Notes under the pieces: generated by a model
What the model was told of the DNA's origin: nothing
The model's input: only the letters and a program-made list of their open reading frames with translations
Database searches by the model: none
Shown here: piece after piece, positions 58,243-62,356 of the stretch
Numbering within the stretch: position 1 is the first letter of the stretch
Layout: every line of letters begins with the position of its first letter
Made by a program: the position numbers and the translations under genes
Source of the DNA: Lachnospiraceae bacterium
GTDB lineage: Bacteria > Bacillota > Clostridia > Lachnospirales > Lachnospiraceae
NCBI GenBank assembly: GCA_017938485.1
Contig: JAGBBM010000016.1
Location: 1-62,356, forward strand
DNA: 62,356 nt
Reading direction: 5' to 3'

Positions 58243-60819
58243 ATGGATGCAGAAAAATTTACAAGAAAATCCCTAGAGGTAATTGAAAATTGTGAGAAGC
58301 TTGCCTACGAGTATAACAATCAAGAGATAGATCAGGAACATCTTCTCTGTAGCTTAGTTACAGTGGAGGATAGTCTTATAGCTAAACTCCTAGAGAACAT
58401 GGGTATTAATGTAGACAGCTTTTCAAAGGAATGTGAGAAGTTAGTTGCCTATAGACCAAAGGTATCAGGAGGAAAGCTTTTTACTAGCCCTGATTTTTCT
58501 AAGGCACTTATTCAGGCGGAAAAGGAAGCTAAACAGATGTCAGACTCATATATATCTGTAGAGCATATTTTCCTTGGTATATTAGAGAAGATGAATAAGG
58601 CGGTGAAAGGCCTTATTATGGGATATGGAATTAACCGCAATAAATTCCTTGAAGCTCTTGCTGGAGTAAGAGGTACAAAAAGAGTGGAAAGCGACAATCC
58701 TGAATCAACCTATGACACTTTGAATAAGTACGGTTATAACCTGGTGGAAAGAGCTAGAGAACAAAAGCTTGACCCTGTTATAGGAAGAGATACAGAGATT
58801 AGAAATATTATCCGTATACTTTCCCGTAAGACTAAGAATAATCCTGTGCTTATAGGTGAGCCTGGCGTTGGTAAGACCGCAGCTATTGAAGGTCTTGCCC
58901 AGAGAATCGTAAGAGGAGATGTGCCAGATTCTCTTAAGGATAAGGAGATATTTGCCCTTGATATGGGTGCTATGCTTGCAGGTGCTAAGTATAGAGGTGA
59001 ATTTGAGGAAAGACTTAAGGCAGTTTTGGATGAGGTGAAGGATTCTGATGGTCAGATAATTCTTTTCATAGATGAGCTTCACACTATTGTTGGTGCAGGA
59101 AAGACTGAGGGCTCTATGGATGCAGGCAATATGCTTAAGCCACTTCTTGCAAGGGGAGAGCTTCACTGTATAGGTGCAACAACTCTTGATGAGTACAGAA
59201 AGTACATCGAAAAGGATGCAGCTTTAGAGAGAAGATTCCAGCCTGTTATGGTGAATGAACCAACAGTTGAGGATACTATATCTATCCTTAGAGGCATCAA
59301 GAACAGATACGAGCTTTTCCACGGTGTTAAGATAAGTGACGGTGCATTGGTTAGTGCAGCCACACTTTCCAACAGATATATATCAGATAGATTCCTTCCG
59401 GATAAGGCAATTGACCTTGTGGATGAGGCCTGCGCAATGATTAAGACAGAGCTTGACTCTATGCCGGCAGAGCTGGATGAGATTTCTAGAAAGATTATGC
59501 AGATGGAGATTGAAGAAGCTGCCCTTAAGAATGAGGAGGATAGACTGAGCCAGGATAGGCTTGAGATTCTTAGAAAAGACCTTGCTGAGCTTAAGGAACA
59601 GTCTATGCAGATGAAGGCTGTTTGGGAAAATGAAAAGTCTGGGGTTGAGAATGTTAGAAAGCTTAAGGAAGAACTTGAGGATATAAATAATCAGATTCAG
59701 ATTGCCCAGAGAAACTATGATTTGGAGAAGGCGGCAGAGCTTCAGTATGGTAAGCTTCCTCAGGTAAAGAAACAGTTAGAGGAGCTTGAGGCTACAGTTG
59801 CATCTAAGGAGAATTCTTTAGTTCATGAGTGTGTAACCGACGAGGAGATTGCCAAGATTATATCTAAGTGGACAGGAATTCCTGTAGCAAAGCTTACTGA
59901 GAGTGAGAGAAACAAAACTCTTAATCTTGCCACAGAGCTTCACCAAAGGGTAGTGGGACAAAATGAAGCAGTAGACCTTGTAAGTGATGCCATAATTCGT
60001 TCTAAGGCAGGCATTAAGGACCCTACAAAGCCAATCGGTTCCTTCCTATTCCTTGGACCTACAGGTGTGGGTAAGACAGAGCTTGCCAAGACTTTGGCAG
60101 CAGCTCTCTTTGACAATGAAGCAAATATGGTTCGTATCGATATGAGTGAGTATATGGAGAAGCACAGTGTGGCAAGACTTATAGGTGCCCCTCCAGGATA
60201 TGTGGGATACGATGAGGGTGGTCAGCTCACTGAGGCAGTTCGCAGAAAACCATATTCTGTAGTGCTTTTTGATGAGATTGAAAAGGCACATCCAGACGTG
60301 TTCAATGTGCTCTTGCAGGTATTGGATGATGGACGTATTACAGACTCAAAGGGTAAGACTGTAGACTTTAAGAATACAATTCTCATTATGACTTCAAATA
60401 TTGGTTCAGAGTTCCTTCTTGAAGGTATAGACGAATCAGGTAACATAAAAGAGTCTGCACAGAATATGGTTATGGGTAGTCTTAAGAATCACTTTAGACC
60501 AGAGTTCTTAAATCGTCTTGATGAGATAATTATGTTCAAACCACTTGATAAGGAAGCTATATCAGGTATAGTTGATATACTCCTTAAGGATTTGAATATG
60601 CGAATTGAAGAAAAGGAACTCTTGCTTAAACTTACAGACAAGGCTAAGTCTCATATCATAGAAGAGGGCTATGACCCAATATACGGTGCAAGACCACTTA
60701 AGAGATATCTCCAGAAAAATGTGGAGACTCTTGTGGCAAGAAAAATCCTTGCCGGTGGACTTAGAGCTGGGGATACTATAGTTCTTGATTTTGATGGTGA
60801 GAAACTCTTTATAGGTTAG
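58243..60819 (+). CDS. clpB: ATP-dependent chaperone ClpB (Hsp104 family)
   Basis: Hexameric AAA+ disaggregase that rescues aggregated protein with DnaK. 858 aa, full length. The N domain (about 1-145) carries two Clp_N repeats. AAA1 has Walker A GEPGVGKT and Walker [10 protein letters not shown]. The long coiled-coil middle domain (about 400-525) marks ClpB rather than ClpC. AAA2 has [23 protein letters not shown] and SNIGSEF, with the C-terminal D2 domain ending in [11 protein letters not shown]. No ClpP-binding loop was noticed. A single-gene unit. Confidence 0.95.
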   Translation: MDAEKFTRKSLEVIENCEKLAYEYNNQEIDQEHLLCSLVTVEDSLIAKLLENMGINVDSFSKECEKLVAYRPKVSGGKLFTSPDFSKALIQAEKEAKQMSDSYISVEHIFLGILEKMNKAVKGLIMGYGINRNKFLEALAGVRGTKRVESDNPESTYDTLNKYGYNLVERAREQKLDPVIGRDTEIRNIIRILSRKTKNNPVLIGEPGVGKTAAIEGLAQRIVRGDVPDSLKDKEIFALDMGAMLAGAKYRGEFEERLKAVLDEVKDSDGQIILFIDELHTIVGAGKTEGSMDAGNMLKPLLARGELHCIGATTLDEYRKYIEKDAALERRFQPVMVNEPTVEDTISILRGIKNRYELFHGVKISDGALVSAATLSNRYISDRFLPDKAIDLVDEACAMIKTELDSMPAELDEISRKIMQMEIEEAALKNEEDRLSQDRLEILRKDLAELKEQSMQMKAVWENEKSGVENVRKLKEELEDINNQIQIAQRNYDLEKAAELQYGKLPQVKKQLEELEATVASKENSLVHECVTDEEIAKIISKWTGIPVAKLTESERNKTLNLATELHQRVVGQNEAVDLVSDAIIRSKAGIKDPTKPIGSFLFLGPTGVGKTELAKTLAAALFDNEANMVRIDMSEYMEKHSVARLIGAPPGYVGYDEGGQLTEAVRRKPYSVVLFDEIEKAHPDVFNVLLQVLDDGRITDSKGKTVDFKNTILIMTSNIGSEFLLEGIDESGNIKESAQNMVMGSLKNHFRPEFLNRLDEIIMFKPLDKEAISGIVDILLKDLNMRIEEKELLLKLTDKAKSHIIEEGYDPIYGARPLKRYLQKNVETLVARKILAGGLRAGDTIVLDFDGEKLFIG

Positions 60820-60867
60820 TTATTTATATTAAATCCCGCAAGTATTTTGTGGATTATAGAAATGTTA

Positions 60868-60895
60868 TAGGCTGGGAAAAATCCCAGCCTATTTT
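60868..60895 (+). terminator. clpB terminator, copy 1 of a repeated hairpin
   Basis: TAGGCTGGG, a 5-bp A-rich loop, CCCAGCCTA-type arm, then TTTT. The identical 28-bp sequence recurs at 62140-62167. Confidence 0.85.
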
Positions 60896-61179
60896 CAGTT
60901 TACATTATTCATCGTTGTATTCAGTATTTCCTAATGAATTAGACATGTTATTTCTTTTTTATTTTTTATTGTCACAGTATTAAAAATATGTTACCATAAG
61001 CCAAAGCATTAAATTTCTATTTTATATTGTGGTATATCGAACCACGTCTAACATTCTTAGAATCACAGAACTTCGATGCTTTAGTTTTCCAATTAATTAA
61101 GCAGAGAGGAGATGTTATTCTTGGATAATGTTTTCCTCCTGCAAGGATATGGCTTAAGCCAAAAGAATAGGAGGAGTTT
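60896..61179 (+). other. Intergenic region with possible regulatory leader of the Rpn gene
   Basis: The 360 bp between clpB and the Rpn gene hold the clpB terminator and then no ORF. Near the 3' end AGGAG (61108-61112) and the Shine-Dalgarno GGAGGAG (61170-61176) can each pair with the same TCCTCCT segment (61134-61140). A TTATTC...ATAATG stem lies between. This suggests alternative foldings, but nothing more certain is seen. Confidence 0.3.
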
Positions 61180-62046
61180 ATGAGTAACGAATTAACAGAA
61201 ACATTGACTGCCACATCTGTGGTAAACCGTAGGTATAAGGACACAGTCTTCCGAATGCTTTTTTCGGATAAGAAAGAATTGTTGGCACTTTATAATGGGA
61301 TTAATGACACATACTATGATAATCCAGATGAGCTTATAATCACCACACTTAAGAATGCAATCTATATGTCTATGAAAAATGATGTTTCATGTGTGATTGA
61401 TATGAGACTTAATCTATATGAGCACCAATCCACAGTTAATCCTAATATCCCTCTTAGGGATTTGGATTATGTATCCCGTACATATTCATCATTATATAAG
61501 GATGAGGACATTTATTCTCCTAAGCTTATCAAGCTTCCTAATCCCAAGTTTATAGTATTTTATAATGGTGTGGATAAGCAACCCCCCATTAGGGAAATGA
61601 GGCTATCTGATGCATATGTCCATAAGGTGGAGAGACCCAGTCTTGAATTAATTGTAACCCAGATAAATATTAATCCGGGATATAACGAAGAACTGATGGA
61701 GAAGTGTAAAACTCTAAAGGAATATATGTTATATGTGGAGCTTGTCCGTGTGTATCAGAAGGATATGTCCCTTGAAGAAGCGGTTAAAAGGGCAGTTGAT
61801 GAATGCATCAGAAATGGCATACTTGCTGACTTTCTGAAAAAGAATAAGGCGGAGGTTATTAGTATGAGTTTGTTTGAATATGATGAGAAACTGCATGAGA
61901 AGACTATGCGTGAGATTGGACGAGAAGAAGGGATACAGGGAGCGGTGATTATGCTTAAGGGTATGGGATGCTCTGATGAAGACGTCATAGAAAAGCTGGT
62001 TGAGGTTTACGCACTTGACTTAGAGGAGGCAAGGAAGTTTCTATAG
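61180..62046 (+). CDS. Rpn-family PD-(D/E)XK nuclease / transposase-like protein
   Basis: 288 aa. The N-terminal half (about 15-150) is the Rpn / transposase_31-like PD-(D/E)XK nuclease: RRYKDTVFRMLFSDKKELLALYNGI, then VIDMRLNLYEHQSTVNPNIP (D...EHQS active-site pattern) and KFIVFYNGV. The C-terminus is helical and charged (ECIRNGILADFLKKNKAEV, REIGREEGIQGAVIMLKGMG). Rpn proteins promote RecA-independent recombination in E. coli; those in Firmicutes often occur in many copies. Identical hairpins flank it. GGAGG precedes the ATG. Confidence 0.9.
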   Translation: MSNELTETLTATSVVNRRYKDTVFRMLFSDKKELLALYNGINDTYYDNPDELIITTLKNAIYMSMKNDVSCVIDMRLNLYEHQSTVNPNIPLRDLDYVSRTYSSLYKDEDIYSPKLIKLPNPKFIVFYNGVDKQPPIREMRLSDAYVHKVERPSLELIVTQININPGYNEELMEKCKTLKEYMLYVELVRVYQKDMSLEEAVKRAVDECIRNGILADFLKKNKAEVISMSLFEYDEKLHEKTMREIGREEGIQGAVIMLKGMGCSDEDVIEKLVEVYALDLEEARKFL

Positions 62047-62139
62047 AAGTTATAGAGAGAATATGACAAGATTGTATAATAAGAGAAATTGCGTGTAGAC
62101 AATTATTTGTTTATATAAAGTTGAATAATTGGGTATAGT

Positions 62140-62167
62140 TAGGCTGGGAAAAATCCCAGCCTATTTT
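62140..62167. terminator. Terminator between the Rpn and RHH genes, copy 2 of the repeated hairpin
   Basis: The same 28-bp hairpin as 60868-60895. It overlaps the stop codon of the small gene on the minus strand and can end both convergent transcripts. Confidence 0.8.
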
Positions 62168-62322
62168 AGTGTGCCCTTTTCTTCTTCGTGTTTGATGATT
62201 GCCTGACGAATTAGGTATAAAACTTCTCCGTTAATGGAACGACCTTCATAGTCAGAAAGACTTTTTAATTTCTCATGTGTTTCTGCATCAATTCGTAATC
62301 CTAGATGTTTATCTTTCTCCAT
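62161..62322 (-). CDS. Small Arc/CopG-type ribbon-helix-helix protein
   Basis: 53 aa starting MEKDKHLGLRIDAETHEKLK. The ribbon (LGLRID) and two helices (AETHEKLKSLSDYEG and GEVLYLIRQAIIKHEEE) fit the ribbon-helix-helix DNA-binding fold. AAAGGAG precedes the ATG on the minus strand at a good distance. No partner toxin is in the remaining 34 bp, so whether it is an antitoxin is unknown. The last codons run into the repeated hairpin. Confidence 0.75.
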   Translation of the reverse strand: MEKDKHLGLRIDAETHEKLKSLSDYEGRSINGEVLYLIRQAIIKHEEEKGTLK

Positions 62323-62356
62323 AATAATGAACTCCTTTCAGACTTGATTTAAGTAC

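Noticed and set aside
61180-62046. Complete insertion sequence around the Rpn gene
   Set aside because: No terminal inverted repeats in opposite orientation or target duplication were found; the flanking 28-bp repeats are self-complementary terminators, so transposition is not demonstrated.
1-62356. tRNA, rRNA or CRISPR arrays
   Set aside because: No cloverleaf-like GGTTC-A stretches with CCA ends, no rRNA landmarks and no regularly spaced repeats were seen on either strand by eye; a tRNAscan run would settle this.

Overview
The window reads as a chromosomal stretch of a low-GC, Gram-positive anaerobe of the Clostridia, most likely a Lachnospiraceae member (Roseburia / Lachnospira / Butyrivibrio-like). 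The basis is the low GC, strong AGGAGG-type ribosome binding sites, many lipoproteins, an intracellular alpha-glucan enzyme set, clostridial families such as DUF1836, YerC and YtrA, and a sigma-D-type motility promoter. No rRNA, tRNA, CRISPR array, prophage or complete IS was seen. The genus is inference.

Region 1 (1-8.5 kb) is a maltose utilisation locus. A LacI-type regulator (cut by the left edge) faces a maltose/glucose-type PTS permease, a MapP-like maltose-6'-phosphate phosphatase, 4-alpha-glucanotransferase (MalQ), a dedicated HPr, a dedicated Enzyme I and a DUF1349 protein. The divergent region is packed with TGCAA half-sites, including two TGCAA-N4-TTGCA palindromes. The HPr keeps His15 but has Lys at position 46 instead of the regulatory Ser, so the locus looks like a self-contained PTS uncoupled from HPr-Ser-P control.

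Region 2 (8.5-16.4 kb) holds envelope-type signalling: a NarL-type two-component pair, an ECF sigma factor with a probable anti-sigma factor, a VWA lipoprotein, an SH3/SleB cell-wall hydrolase, a small membrane protein and an XRE regulator. Two 31-bp elements with identical spacing (CCAT...CGTATATTA), before the sigma gene and before the VWA gene, look like the ECF sigma factor's own promoters.

Region 3 (16.4-21.2 kb) is arginine synthesis: argG divergent from argC-argJ-argB, with a candidate ArgR box between. A 207-bp nearly full-length foldback element follows at 21.23-21.44 kb.

Region 4 (21.4-30.8 kb) mixes competence and signalling: a YdcZ-type transporter, a lipoprotein ComEA, an OmpR-type regulator split from its kinase by an inverted adenosine deaminase, a GerMN lipoprotein, ComEC, HolA and ribosomal protein S20 with a long leader. 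Region 5 (30.8-45.2 kb) has a 1303-residue PAS/GGDEF/GAF/EAL protein, glycogen branching enzyme, a DUF218 protein, GreA, LysS, two lipoproteins, a probable MATE remnant and a cytoplasmic GH5 enzyme. Region 6 (45.2-50.8 kb) has two uncharacterised membrane proteins running into cdaA-cdaR and a sirtuin. Region 7 (50.8-62.3 kb) has an intracellular alpha-amylase, YerC, a sigma-D-type gene whose Shine-Dalgarno is complementary to its own leader, DUF1836, a CNNM/HlyC protein, a YtrA-type ABC operon with a clear operator, ClpB, an Rpn-type nuclease flanked by two identical terminator hairpins, and a ribbon-helix-helix protein.

The points most worth a second look are the self-contained maltose PTS with its S46K HPr and operator cluster, the ECF autoregulon, the foldback element, the sigma-D/SD-sequestered gene, and the c-di-AMP operon with unknown membrane partners.
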